Notes under the pieces: model-generated | Seen by the model: only the letters and a program-made list of their open reading frames with translations | What the model was told of the DNA's origin: nothing | Database searches by the model: none | Program-made: the position numbers and the translations under genes | Part shown: one piece after another, positions 24,851-33,593 of the stretch | Numbering within the stretch: the stretch's first letter is position 1 | Layout of the letters: the number at the start of each line of letters is the position of its first letter | Assembly: GCA_965662775.1 (NCBI GenBank) | Contig: CBFIIW010000005.1 | Span: 66,951 to 130,950 of the forward strand | Length of the DNA stretch: 64,000 nucleotides | Direction: 5' to 3' | DNA from: UBA7985 sp002690455 | Lineage (GTDB): Bacteria > Pseudomonadota > Alphaproteobacteria > UBA7985

Positions 24851-26587
24851 TCAGAGCCTGAAGTCAGCGGGCATTTCCGGGAGTCTTACCACAAGCCGGG
24901 CGCCCGTGACCTTGCCGTAACGTTCTGCGTTTTCTGCGTGGATCTGACCACCGTGGGCGTTGATGATCTGCTGCGAGATGGACAGCCCAAGGCCAGAATA
25001 GCGACCAAAGCCATCCTGCTCCGGACGATCCGTATAAAAACGGCTGAAGACTTTGGTCAGTTTATCGGCCGGTATGCCCGGCCCCTCATCCTCAACCACA
25101 AGGGTAATCCAACCCCGCTCTCTAGACAGACTGACTCGAATTTCCCCGTCTTCAGGGGAGAAGGATTGCGCATTGGTGATCAAGTTAACCAGCACCTGCC
25201 CCAGCCGGGTCTCTGCACCCAGCACGGCAAAACCCACGCGGGGTGCCTCTTCCGGCTCCAAAACAAACCGAGTGGTGGTGGCGTTGACCTGCTCCTGTAG
25301 TCCTATGACATCCTCAGCAAGGCTGTACAAATCAAGCTCCTCCCACCGGGAACGCGCCAGTTCGGCATCCAGGCGAGAGCTATCGGAAATGTCAGAGATG
25401 AGCCGGTCCATGCGATCCACATCGTGAGTCAGGATTCCCAATAGGACTTCCTGCTGCGCCGGGTTTTTGACCATAGAAAGCGTTTCGAAAGCTGACCGAA
25501 GCGACGTGAGTGGATTCTTGAGCTCGTGGGCCACGTCAGCAGCAAAACTCTCCATCGAATCGATACGGTCCCACAGAGTTTCGGTCATATCCCGCAAGGA
25601 AAGTGACAGGTCGCCAATCTCGTCGCCGCGCGCTGACAAATCAGGAATTGCGTGGCGTCGGTCTTTCTGACGCCTGACCAGATCGGCGAATTTAGCCAAT
25701 TGTCGGACGGGGCGCGCGATTGTGCTGGCCAGATACAGCGACAGCAGCACGGTGATGACCAGTGCTATCAGGAACAGCCACACCACCAGGGCCTGCATCG
25801 AGGCAATGCTCTCGTCGACGACCGTGGTCTCTCGAGAAAGCATCAAAGCGCCTAGCACGCGGCGGTATTCCTGCACCGGAACAGCGGCAGAAAGCACCAG
25901 CGCGTTGCCTTCACCACCGCGAACTCCGTCAGCAACACGCCCGAGCAGTGCCCGAGAGACTTCCTGATAATGGTCAGCCTGCTGCGGACTGGTTTCCATG
26001 TACCGCTGGAACTGGCGACCGCCTCGCCGGACGACACGCCATATTTCTTGCGGTGACATGCGGTCTAGCATGGTGGGTTCACCCAGAGGCTGGGCGTAGA
26101 CTGAGATTGCGCCACCGTTGAAGGCTTCAGAGTCGGCGATTAAGTCACCGCTGATCGAGAACAAGCGTGCCCGCGACGGGCTTTCGATGGTCAAAAGGCG
26201 GAGGAACAGATTAGCGCGGTCTTCGTCGAGGTGCTTTTCCGGATCTTCACTGGACACATCCGCCCAACCCAGCGCCACAGCGATAATCCGCCCCTCTGAC
26301 CGCAACGCTTCCAACTCGCCTTCGATCAGCAACTGGCGATAACGGTCCGTGTACAGGAACCCGATGACGGGGATGAGCAGCGTGATCATATTGATGGCGA
26401 GGATCCGACCGACCAGAGAGCGTGACCCCGACCCGCGGGGGCGCCACCTCGCACGCGGCGTCAAAACCGCAGCAAGAATACGGCGCAACGACATAAGCCG
26501 ACCACGCCTTACGCGGTTGGCCGCGCGGCGAGTGGTCGGTTGCACAGTCTTTGGTCCCGTCACTTCATTGGTGTTTGGCGTGTCCAT
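24851..26587 (-). CDS. chvG: Sensor histidine kinase ChvG (ExoS)
   Basis: ChvG is the membrane sensor of the ChvG-ChvI pathway, which responds to acid and envelope stress. The protein has 578 residues: a basic cytoplasmic leader, TM1 at about 62-80, a periplasmic sensor domain, TM2 at about 265-288, HAMP, and the H-box FAADVAHELKNPLTSL with phospho-accepting His354. The ATPase boxes follow (NLITNAQSFSPEDG, VEDEGPGIP, GLGLSISQQI). It lies 109 nt downstream of its regulator gene chvI and 4 nt before rapZ, so the cluster is probably one transcript. ExoR is not encoded in this window. Confidence 0.93.
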   Translation of the reverse strand: MDTPNTNEVTGPKTVQPTTRRAANRVRRGRLMSLRRILAAVLTPRARWRPRGSGSRSLVGRILAINMITLLIPVIGFLYTDRYRQLLIEGELEALRSEGRIIAVALGWADVSSEDPEKHLDEDRANLFLRLLTIESPSRARLFSISGDLIADSEAFNGGAISVYAQPLGEPTMLDRMSPQEIWRVVRRGGRQFQRYMETSPQQADHYQEVSRALLGRVADGVRGGEGNALVLSAAVPVQEYRRVLGALMLSRETTVVDESIASMQALVVWLFLIALVITVLLSLYLASTIARPVRQLAKFADLVRRQKDRRHAIPDLSARGDEIGDLSLSLRDMTETLWDRIDSMESFAADVAHELKNPLTSLRSAFETLSMVKNPAQQEVLLGILTHDVDRMDRLISDISDSSRLDAELARSRWEELDLYSLAEDVIGLQEQVNATTTRFVLEPEEAPRVGFAVLGAETRLGQVLVNLITNAQSFSPEDGEIRVSLSRERGWITLVVEDEGPGIPADKLTKVFSRFYTDRPEQDGFGRYSGLGLSISQQIINAHGGQIHAENAERYGKVTGARLVVRLPEMPADFRL

Positions 26588-26696
26588 CGTGATCCTAGAA
26601 AGGCCTCAAAGGGCAACAAAGGAACGAGGATGGTCGGACGAGGACTTCGCCCCCGTGGCCCCGTCTGCTGAGACTTGGACCAGTAGCCGCGTGAAA

Positions 26697-27422
26697 TCAA
26701 GCGGCCACGCCGCTGTCCTTATACCGGTAACCCACACCGTAGAGTGTTTCGATCTGGTTGAAGCTTTCGTCCACTGCTTTGAACTTTTTGCGCAACCGCT
26801 TGATGTGTGAATCGATGGTCCGGTCATCGACGTAAATGTGTTCGCCGTACGCGGCATCCATGAGCTGGTCTCGGGTCTTCACGTGGCCCGGTCGCTGCAC
26901 CAGGGACTTCAGGATCAGGAACTCGGTGACTGTCAGGGTGATGTCGTCAGACCGCCACAGGCATTGATGCTTGACCGGGTCGAGGCGCAATTGGCCCCGC
27001 GTCAGCACGTCATTGCCGTTTTCGCGCTCAGGTGTCGCTGTCGCCATCTCTTCCCGGCGCAACAGAGCCCGGATACGCTCGACCAGTAGGCGCTGGGAAA
27101 ATGGCTTCTTGATGTAGTCGTCGGCCCCCATGCGCAGGCCCAAAACCTCGTCGACCTCATCGTCTTTCGATGTCAAGAAAATCACAGGGACTTGCGTCTG
27201 CGCCCGCAGTCGACTGAGCACTTCCATGCCGTCCATGCGTGGCATCTTGATATCCAGAATGATGAGGTCAGCAGGCTGCGCCGTGAGGCTCTTGAGCGCG
27301 TCCGTTCCATCAGAGAACGTCCGGGCACGAAAGCCCTCGGCTTCTAGTGCCATGGAGACAGAGGTTAGAATGTTGCGGTCGTCGTCGACGAGGGCGATTG
27401 TCTGTTGCACGGTATTCTCCAC
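26697..27422 (-). CDS. chvI: Response regulator ChvI
   Basis: This OmpR/PhoB-type regulator has 241 residues. The receiver domain has the acidic pocket LVDDD (11-15), phospho-acceptor Asp57 in ILDIKMPRMDG and the conserved lysine in DDYIKKPFS. The C-terminal winged helix (LTVTEFLILKSLVQRPGHV ... DDRTIDSHIKRLRKKF) binds DNA. It heads the chvI-chvG-rapZ-HPr cluster; the 213-nt AT-rich gap upstream (27423-27636, to the parB stop) should hold its promoter. Partner and family are secure. Confidence 0.95.
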   Translation of the reverse strand: MENTVQQTIALVDDDRNILTSVSMALEAEGFRARTFSDGTDALKSLTAQPADLIILDIKMPRMDGMEVLSRLRAQTQVPVIFLTSKDDEVDEVLGLRMGADDYIKKPFSQRLLVERIRALLRREEMATATPERENGNDVLTRGQLRLDPVKHQCLWRSDDITLTVTEFLILKSLVQRPGHVKTRDQLMDAAYGEHIYVDDRTIDSHIKRLRKKFKAVDESFNQIETLYGVGYRYKDSGVAA

Positions 27423-27636
27423 AGCAGGACGGGTGGGTTCATAAGGCGAGTGAAGCCTAAGTGTGCTCTATTCGCAACAACTATAGGGCAGATTTACGAA
27501 ATCTCACGACGAAAAGACGAACAAAGTAAGGCAAGCTTCGAAATTTGGCGGTGAATTTTAATCGTTTTGAACTAATAAAATGGCGAGTTGAGGCATCAAA
27601 TGTGCAATTTCAACGCCGAAGTTCGGAGAAACCCTG

Positions 27637-28515
27637 CTACGAGCGGCCTAGTCGGGCCAGCACCAGCTCCAACTGCTCCAAGGACGCGTAATTAACGCGA
27701 ACGTGCCCTCGCGTTGCTGTCCCTCGGATTTCAACATTCAGGCCGATTTCGCGCGACGCCTGTTCCTCCGACTCGCGGAGATCGGGGTCCTTGTCCGGGC
27801 TGGGTTTCGTCGCGGAGGCCGCGCTGGCGCTGTCTGTGCCATTCCCGGCCACAACCTCGCGCACCGCGTGTTCCAGCCGCCGCACCGACCAATTTTCGGC
27901 AGCCGCCTGACGCGCGAGAGGCAGTGGGTTATCGAGGGAAAGAAGCGCCCGGGCATGACCGGCCGACAACTCTCCCTTTTCCACCATGGTCCGAAGGCTG
28001 TCCGGCATCGCCAGTAGTCGCAGCGCATTGGCAATGTGTGCGCGAGACTTGCCGACGCGCTCGGCTACGTCTGACTGGCTATAACCAAATTGTGCGATCA
28101 GGCCGCGATAGCCCTCCGCCTCCTCGAATGGGCTGAGATCCTCGCGCTGGATGTTCTCCAGCAAGGCAATTTCAGCCGCATCGACGTTGGCCAGCTCACG
28201 GATCACGACCGGGACGTCGTGCAGCCTTGCCTGCTGCGCTGCGCGCCAGCGACGTTCGCCGGCCACTATCTCGTAGGGGGTTTTTACTCCGGGGCTGGCT
28301 GCCCGAACCAGAATGGGCTGCAAAATGCCCTGTGTCTTTATCGAAGCAGCAAGCTCAGCAATCTTTTCAGGGTTAAAGCGCTGCCGTGGTTGAAAGGGGC
28401 TAGGCGAAAGATCGCCAACGGGCAGCGTCTGAACCCCGGCTCCGCGCTGACCGCTGCTGTCGTTTCCATCGTCAAAGAGGGCGCTTAAACCGCGTCCTAG
28501 ACCCTTCTGTGCCAT
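27637..28515 (-). CDS. parB: Chromosome partitioning protein ParB
   Basis: ParB is the CTP-dependent clamp that loads at parS and spreads to form the segregation complex. It has 292 residues: the N-terminal ParA-interacting motif KGLGRGLSALF, the ParB/Srx nuclease-like fold with the CTP motif GERRWRA, the helix-turn-helix (YSQSDVAERVGKSRAHIANALRL) and a C-terminal dimerisation segment ending LEQLELVLARL. The gene lies 17 nt after parA. Two parS sites it should recognise lie 2 and 3.5 kb away in mnmG. Confidence 0.95.
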   Translation of the reverse strand: MAQKGLGRGLSALFDDGNDSSGQRGAGVQTLPVGDLSPSPFQPRQRFNPEKIAELAASIKTQGILQPILVRAASPGVKTPYEIVAGERRWRAAQQARLHDVPVVIRELANVDAAEIALLENIQREDLSPFEEAEGYRGLIAQFGYSQSDVAERVGKSRAHIANALRLLAMPDSLRTMVEKGELSAGHARALLSLDNPLPLARQAAAENWSVRRLEHAVREVVAGNGTDSASAASATKPSPDKDPDLRESEEQASREIGLNVEIRGTATRGHVRVNYASLEQLELVLARLGRS

Positions 28516-28532
28516 GGTCTGATCTCAGCTCC

Positions 28533-29306
28533 CTAACGTTTCAAGGCGGCGATCACTTCCTCTGACAGCGCAGCATAGGCCTGCGCGCCGGCAGATTTGG
28601 GATCATAGTCGAAAATGTGCAGCGCGTGTGATGGCGCCTCGGAAAGCCGCACGTTGCGTGGTATTTTGGCGTCGAACACACGGCCGTGCAGGTGGTGACG
28701 GACATCGTTCTCCACTTGTTGTGCGAGGTTGTTGCGTCCGTCGTACATCGTCAACACCACACCAAGCAGGTTAAGCCGGTCGTTCGAACTCCGTTTGACC
28801 CGGTCCAGAGTGCGGAGCAGGAAGGCCAGCCCTTCGAGGGCGAAGTATTCCGCCTGTAACGGCACCAGCACGAAGTCCGCCCAAGACAGGCTGTTAAGCG
28901 TCAACAGGCCCAGTGCCGGCGGGCAGTCGATCAGCACGATATCGAATTCGGCGACTGCGTCACCCAGCTGCGCGCGAAAGCTGTACTGGCGCTGATCAGT
29001 ACCTGCCAGCTCAACCTCCATCGCGGCCAGATCCTGATTCGCTGGCAGGATCGACAAACCAGCCTGCGGGGTGGTTCGGATGGCACGCTCCGCGGGTGAG
29101 CGCCCCGCCAGCACGGTGTAGAGGTTGGCGTCTCTGTCGACTGATGCCACGCCCAGACCCGTGCTGGCATTGCCCTGAGGATCTGCATCAACAATCAAGA
29201 CGTGCTTACCTGCTCGCGCCAGCGCCGCGCCAAGATTGACGGCGGTGGTGGTCTTTCCGACCCCGCCCTTTTGGTTGGCGATGGCAAGGATGACAGGCTG
29301 AGTCAC
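28533..29306 (-). CDS. parA: Chromosome partitioning ATPase ParA
   Basis: ParA is the DNA-binding ATPase whose gradient pulls ParB-parS complexes apart. It has 257 residues starting at GTG 29306, with the deviant Walker A motif NQKGGVGKTTTA at the N-terminus, switch segment IVDADPQGNAS and Walker B IVLIDCPPALG. It lacks the long N-terminal DNA-binding extension of plasmid type Ia ParAs, so it is the chromosomal type. It lies between rsmG and parB as in most alphaproteobacteria. Confidence 0.95.
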   Translation of the reverse strand: MTQPVILAIANQKGGVGKTTTAVNLGAALARAGKHVLIVDADPQGNASTGLGVASVDRDANLYTVLAGRSPAERAIRTTPQAGLSILPANQDLAAMEVELAGTDQRQYSFRAQLGDAVAEFDIVLIDCPPALGLLTLNSLSWADFVLVPLQAEYFALEGLAFLLRTLDRVKRSSNDRLNLLGVVLTMYDGRNNLAQQVENDVRHHLHGRVFDAKIPRNVRLSEAPSHALHIFDYDPKSAGAQAYAALSEEVIAALKR

Positions 29307-29404
29307 GGCGGTCTCGCAGCTGGAGGTATGAAACAGAAATCGTGCAGGGCCGAAACCCCAGCGTCAGAGAAGGCGCAGAGACACGCAAATCCTGAAGCTA
29401 CGTC

Positions 29405-30070
29405 CTAAGGCCGCCGATGCAGGTTGCGCAAGCGCAGAATCACCGAGTCGCTGTCAATAATTGAGGGAAAACTCTCAGTCTGGAAGCTGAAGCGCTGAGT
29501 GGCTGCGTCCAGCTCGTCCTGAAACCGACGACCTTTGTGGAGAATCAGCGTGGTTTCCGCATCAATGAAAGGTTGGCACCACTCAAGCAGCCGGGGCAGT
29601 GGCGCGAATGCTCGGGAAAACAAGGCGTCGACCGGTTCAGACGGTAGGGATTCGATGCGGCGGTTGACCACCGTCACTGGAGCGCCGGTCGCCGTCTTCA
29701 CCGCAAGCAGAAAGGCAGCTTTGCGTTGATCAGCCTCGATCAAACGGACGGGAATGCCAGTGACGAGCGCCAGCACTACACCAGGAAAACCGGCTCCACT
29801 TCCGATATCTGCCCATCCTCGACCTTCTGCCGTTGACTTCACGTGTTCTAGGCACTGCAGACTATCGAGAATGTGCCGGTCCCAAACATCGTCCCAGGTC
29901 TTAGGGCCAATCAGATTAAGGCTTGGCTGCCACTTTCCAAGAATCGTGACATAGGTCGCCAGCTTGTTACAAACCTCCGGCGAGAGGCCCAACTGATCGC
30001 TCGCCTGAGAGCAGGCGGACGACCATGGTGGAACGCGCAATGGACGAACAGGTTTGGTGGGCTGACTCAT
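29405..30070 (-). CDS. rsmG: 16S rRNA m7G527 methyltransferase RsmG (GidB)
   Basis: RsmG methylates N7 of G527 in 16S rRNA. The protein has 221 residues from ATG 30070. SAM-binding motif I is WADIGSGAGFPGVVLAL, followed by RLIEADQRKAAFL. The ATG overlaps the mnmG TGA stop by 4 nt (ATGA), so translation is coupled and the start is well supported despite a weak upstream RBS. The gene lies between mnmG and parA. Confidence 0.94.
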   Translation of the reverse strand: MSQPTKPVRPLRVPPWSSACSQASDQLGLSPEVCNKLATYVTILGKWQPSLNLIGPKTWDDVWDRHILDSLQCLEHVKSTAEGRGWADIGSGAGFPGVVLALVTGIPVRLIEADQRKAAFLLAVKTATGAPVTVVNRRIESLPSEPVDALFSRAFAPLPRLLEWCQPFIDAETTLILHKGRRFQDELDAATQRFSFQTESFPSIIDSDSVILRLRNLHRRP

Positions 30071-32028
30071 GAGGGGAGAGAGGCACTGTTCGCGCAAGAC
30101 AGCTCTTGATCGTCCGCCGCGGCCGGCGCCTGACGCTCGCCATGGCGGCGACGAACAAACTGTAATAGTGCGCCGAGAGCGGCAGGCGTCATCCCCTGAA
30201 TCCGTGAAGCCCGGCCGAGAGTTTCTGGCCGAGCCGCCTCGAGTTTTTCCCGAATCTCGTTAGACAACGAACCAATGGCAGCGTAATCGAGGTCGGCAGG
30301 CAGGTAGACTTCCTGTTCGGACTGAAGCGCGGCAACTTCTTGCTCCTGTCGTTCAAGATAACCTGCATAAACAGCTGAAATTTCGATTTGCTCTGCAACA
30401 TCAGCCCGAAGGCCGGCGAGCGAAGGAAACGCCGTCTGCAGTTGTTTCAAATCGACGGACTTCATCGCCAGAATATCCAGAGCAGTGCGCGGCCGGCCGT
30501 CGAGCTTGACTGGAAAGCCTTGCGTCGACCAAGCACTAGGGCTTTGGCTGAGGCTTTCAAAGCGCTCGAAACCCTCGACTATGGCGGCCTGTTTCACGTG
30601 AAACGCTTCAGAGCGTGCCCGGCCAACCAGGCCAAGCCTCAAACCAAGCGGCGTCAAGCGCTGGTCCGCATTATCAGCCCGCAACCGAAGCCTGAACTCC
30701 GCCCTACTGGTAAACATTCGGTAAGGTTCCGCAGTGCCGCGGGTTACCAGATCATCGATCATCACTCCCATGTAGCCCTCGTGACGACCGATGCGCAGCC
30801 GCTCAGAACCGCCACCAGCCTGAAGGGCCGCGTTAGCGCCAGCCACCAGACCCTGGGCCGCAGCCTCTTCGTAGCCAGTGGTGCCATTGATCTGCCCCGC
30901 AAGGTACAGCCCTGGCACCCGCTTAGTTTGAAGTGTGTCCTGCAATTCGCGTGCGTCTACGAAGTCATACTCGACCGCATAACCGGGGCGGATTACCCGC
31001 GCATGCTCCAGCCCCGGGATCGTCGCCAACATGGCCACCTGAACGTCCTCTGGTAGTGAGGTCGAAATGCCATTGGGATAGACCGTGAAATCGTCCAACC
31101 CTTCCGGTTCAAGAAAAATCTGGTGTCGCGGCTTATCCGCAAAGCGCACTACCTTGTCCTCAATTGAAGGGCAATAGCGCGGGCCGGTTCCGTCAATGGC
31201 GCCAGAGTAGACGGCAGATCGATGCAGGTTCTCCGCGATCAGACGATGGGTTGCAGGCGTGGTAAAGGTTATGCCGCAGTTGACCTGCGGCACCGAGATT
31301 TCGTCGGTGAGCGTAGAAAACGGTACGAGCACCGGATCTGGTGGCTGGGTATCCAGCCCAGCCCAACCAATCGACCGCCCATCAAGCCGCGCAGGTGTGC
31401 CGGTTTTTAGCCGACCCAGGGCAAAGCCTAGCCTGCTAATCGTTTCAGCCAGAGCCACCGATGGCGCCTCCCCGGTGCGCCCTTCAAAGGCTACGGACTC
31501 ACCGATAAACGTCTTGCCACGCAGGAACGTTCCGGTGGTGATCACCACCGCGGAGGTAAAAATTTCCGCACCCCGATCAGTTTTCAGACCCTTAACGACA
31601 CCATTGACGTCGCGCATCAGGTCGTCAGCCCCAGCCTCAACTACCGTCAAACGCGCTTCATCTTGCAGCAGCGACTGGATCGCTTCGCGATACAAGCGGC
31701 GATCCGCTTGTGAACGCGGACCACGAACAGCGGGGCCCTTTGACGCGTTGAGCATGCGAAATTGGATGCCAGCACGATCAATCGCGCGGCCCATAAGCCC
31801 ATCTAAAGCATCAATCTCGCGGACAAGATGGCCCTTGCCCAGGCCGCCGATTGCCGGGTTGCAAGACATTTCCCCAACCGTCTGCCACTGATGCGTCACC
31901 ATGCAGACATTAGCCCCTAACCGGGCCGCCGATGCAGCGGCCTCTGTCCCCGCATGCCCGCCACCAACGACAATGACGTCAAAACGCAGACCTGAAGGCA
32001 ATGGCTTATCTCTCGGATAGAGTTTCAC
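30067..32028 (-). CDS. mnmG: tRNA uridine-34 5-carboxymethylaminomethyl synthesis enzyme MnmG (GidA)
   Basis: MnmG works with MnmE to modify the wobble uridine of several tRNAs. It has 653 residues with the N-terminal FAD motif VIVVGGGHAGTEAA, then CNPAIGGLGKGHL and the C-terminal helical domain that contacts tRNA and MnmE. The start codon is GTG 32028, which lies inside a parS site (32021-32036); no alternative upstream start fits better. A second parS site sits in the coding region at 30590-30605. The last 25 residues, after the usual RRRHGERQ segment, are low-complexity and of no known role. Confidence 0.95.
   Translation of the reverse strand: MKLYPRDKPLPSGLRFDVIVVGGGHAGTEAAASAARLGANVCMVTHQWQTVGEMSCNPAIGGLGKGHLVREIDALDGLMGRAIDRAGIQFRMLNASKGPAVRGPRSQADRRLYREAIQSLLQDEARLTVVEAGADDLMRDVNGVVKGLKTDRGAEIFTSAVVITTGTFLRGKTFIGESVAFEGRTGEAPSVALAETISRLGFALGRLKTGTPARLDGRSIGWAGLDTQPPDPVLVPFSTLTDEISVPQVNCGITFTTPATHRLIAENLHRSAVYSGAIDGTGPRYCPSIEDKVVRFADKPRHQIFLEPEGLDDFTVYPNGISTSLPEDVQVAMLATIPGLEHARVIRPGYAVEYDFVDARELQDTLQTKRVPGLYLAGQINGTTGYEEAAAQGLVAGANAALQAGGGSERLRIGRHEGYMGVMIDDLVTRGTAEPYRMFTSRAEFRLRLRADNADQRLTPLGLRLGLVGRARSEAFHVKQAAIVEGFERFESLSQSPSAWSTQGFPVKLDGRPRTALDILAMKSVDLKQLQTAFPSLAGLRADVAEQIEISAVYAGYLERQEQEVAALQSEQEVYLPADLDYAAIGSLSNEIREKLEAARPETLGRASRIQGMTPAALGALLQFVRRRHGERQAPAAADDQELSCANSASLPS
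30590..30605. promoter_or_regulatory. parS site, internal to mnmG
   Basis: TGTTTCACGTGAAACG matches the ParB-binding palindrome TGTTTCACGTGAAACA at 15 of 16 positions. It lies within the mnmG coding sequence, about 2.1 kb upstream of parB in the direction of transcription. Confidence 0.9.
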
Positions 32029-32036
32029 GTGAAACA
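32021..32036. promoter_or_regulatory. parS site containing the mnmG start codon
   Basis: AGTTTCACGTGAAACA matches the parS palindrome at 15 of 16 positions. Its central CAC (32026-32028) is the complement of the GTG start codon of mnmG, so the site covers the start and the first two to three codons. ParB bound here might influence mnmG expression. Confidence 0.9.
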
Positions 32037-32124
32037 GCTCCTGTCACAGCAACCAACACACCTCAGGACGAGGTAAGCCCCCTTGGGAAAATCATCGGCA
32101 CGGATCCAGCCGAATGCCACAGTG

Positions 32125-33537
32125 CTACTTACCGATGCAAAAACGACTGAAAATATGATCGAGCACGTCCTCAACATCAACAGCACCGGTAATGCGACCG
32201 AGTGCAAGCGAGGCCTCCCGCATACATTCAGCGAGCAGCGCGAGCTCATCCTGGCTTCTGGCATGCTCCAGTGCCTCTACCGCAGCCGAAACGTGAAAAG
32301 CGTGCCGCTCTCGCCCCATAGGAAGCAACGAATCGAGTGATGCTCCCTGCCCCACCAATGCAGACTGAACGGCATCGAGAACAGACTGCAATCCCTCTCC
32401 GCTAACCACTGACACCCCAAGCGAAGCGTGAAGACCAGACTCTGCACGCCAGAGGTCTTGCTTTGTCGCCACCTGTAAGACGGCATCCTGACGCAGTCGG
32501 GCGCCAATCTCTGGCGCCACGCCCCGCTCATCAACCAACAATAAGACGAGATCCGCCAGCTCCGCCGCTCGCACCGCACGATCAACCCCTATTGCCTCAA
32601 TTGTGTCCTCTGTCTCCCGAAGCCCAGCTGTATCGATGAAGTTGACCAAAAAGCCACCGAGATCGATCGGGACCGATACCGTGTCCCGCGTGGTGCCGGC
32701 AATATCCGTTACAATAGCTACATCACGTGCCGCCAGCGCGTTTAATAAAGACGACTTGCCAACATTGGGCAGGCCAACCAGCGCCACACTGTAGCCATCG
32801 CGCACCCGGGCTGCCAATCGATAAGAAGACGCGGTTTTTGCAACCATCTCCTTGGCTAATTCTGCAGCGCGCGCACGAATCGTTGGAAAAAAGTCCTCGG
32901 GCAGGTCTTCGTCGGGGAAATCGATCCAGGCCTCAGTCTCCGCCCTGAGACCAACGACGCGCGCGCGCCAGGCCTCAACCTGCTCCGAGAGTGCACCGCC
33001 CAGTTGGCGAAGAGAGAGTCGCCGCTGAGCTTCAGTCTGGGCGTCGATCAAATCACCGAGCCCTTCAACGGCCGCAAGGTCGAGTTTGCCGTTTAGAAAA
33101 GCACGCTGGGTAAATTCGCCCGCCTCCGCTGGCCGCAAGCCAGGTAGGTTCCCCAGTCTAGAAAGAAGCGCGCGTACGACGGCGGGTGATCCATGGGCGT
33201 GAAGCTCCGCTACATCGTCACCTGTGAAAGAGCGCGGACCAGGGAGCCAGACCGCCATAGCCTCGTCGAGAAGCCCGCCCTGCGCATCAAACAGATCGGC
33301 GCGTATGAGCTGACGCGGAGCTGGTAAAGACTGCAAAGGTGCCTCCGAAGAGAGCTCTTCGGACGCACCTCCATACGAATTTGAATCCAAAGTCGATGCC
33401 GCCGATGCCTTAGCCTCGGGCCCCGCCATCAGCGCGCGCAGGGCACGGCCCGCTGCCGGTCCCGAAATCCGGATGACCGCCACTCCTGCACGGCCACCAC
33501 CCGATGAGAGGGCAAAAATGGTATCCTGAGTGCTCAC
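32125..33537 (-). CDS. mnmE: tRNA modification GTPase MnmE (TrmE)
   Basis: MnmE is the GTPase partner of MnmG. The protein has 470 residues from GTG 33537: the N-terminal tetrahydrofolate-binding domain (TIFALSSGGGRAGVAVIRIS), a helical domain, an inserted G domain with P-loop GLPNVGKSSLLNAL and DTAGLRETEDTIE, and the invariant C-terminus FCIGK that holds the reactive cysteine. The first domain has an insertion of about 25 Ser/Ala/Glu-rich residues (around 38-65). The gene lies between rho and mnmG as expected. Confidence 0.95.
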   Translation of the reverse strand: MSTQDTIFALSSGGGRAGVAVIRISGPAAGRALRALMAGPEAKASAASTLDSNSYGGASEELSSEAPLQSLPAPRQLIRADLFDAQGGLLDEAMAVWLPGPRSFTGDDVAELHAHGSPAVVRALLSRLGNLPGLRPAEAGEFTQRAFLNGKLDLAAVEGLGDLIDAQTEAQRRLSLRQLGGALSEQVEAWRARVVGLRAETEAWIDFPDEDLPEDFFPTIRARAAELAKEMVAKTASSYRLAARVRDGYSVALVGLPNVGKSSLLNALAARDVAIVTDIAGTTRDTVSVPIDLGGFLVNFIDTAGLRETEDTIEAIGVDRAVRAAELADLVLLLVDERGVAPEIGARLRQDAVLQVATKQDLWRAESGLHASLGVSVVSGEGLQSVLDAVQSALVGQGASLDSLLPMGRERHAFHVSAAVEALEHARSQDELALLAECMREASLALGRITGAVDVEDVLDHIFSRFCIGK

Positions 33538-33593
33538 GACAGTTTTGGCCCGTCATCCCTGGATATGGCAGCCTTTTCGCCGCGCGTGCGCGT

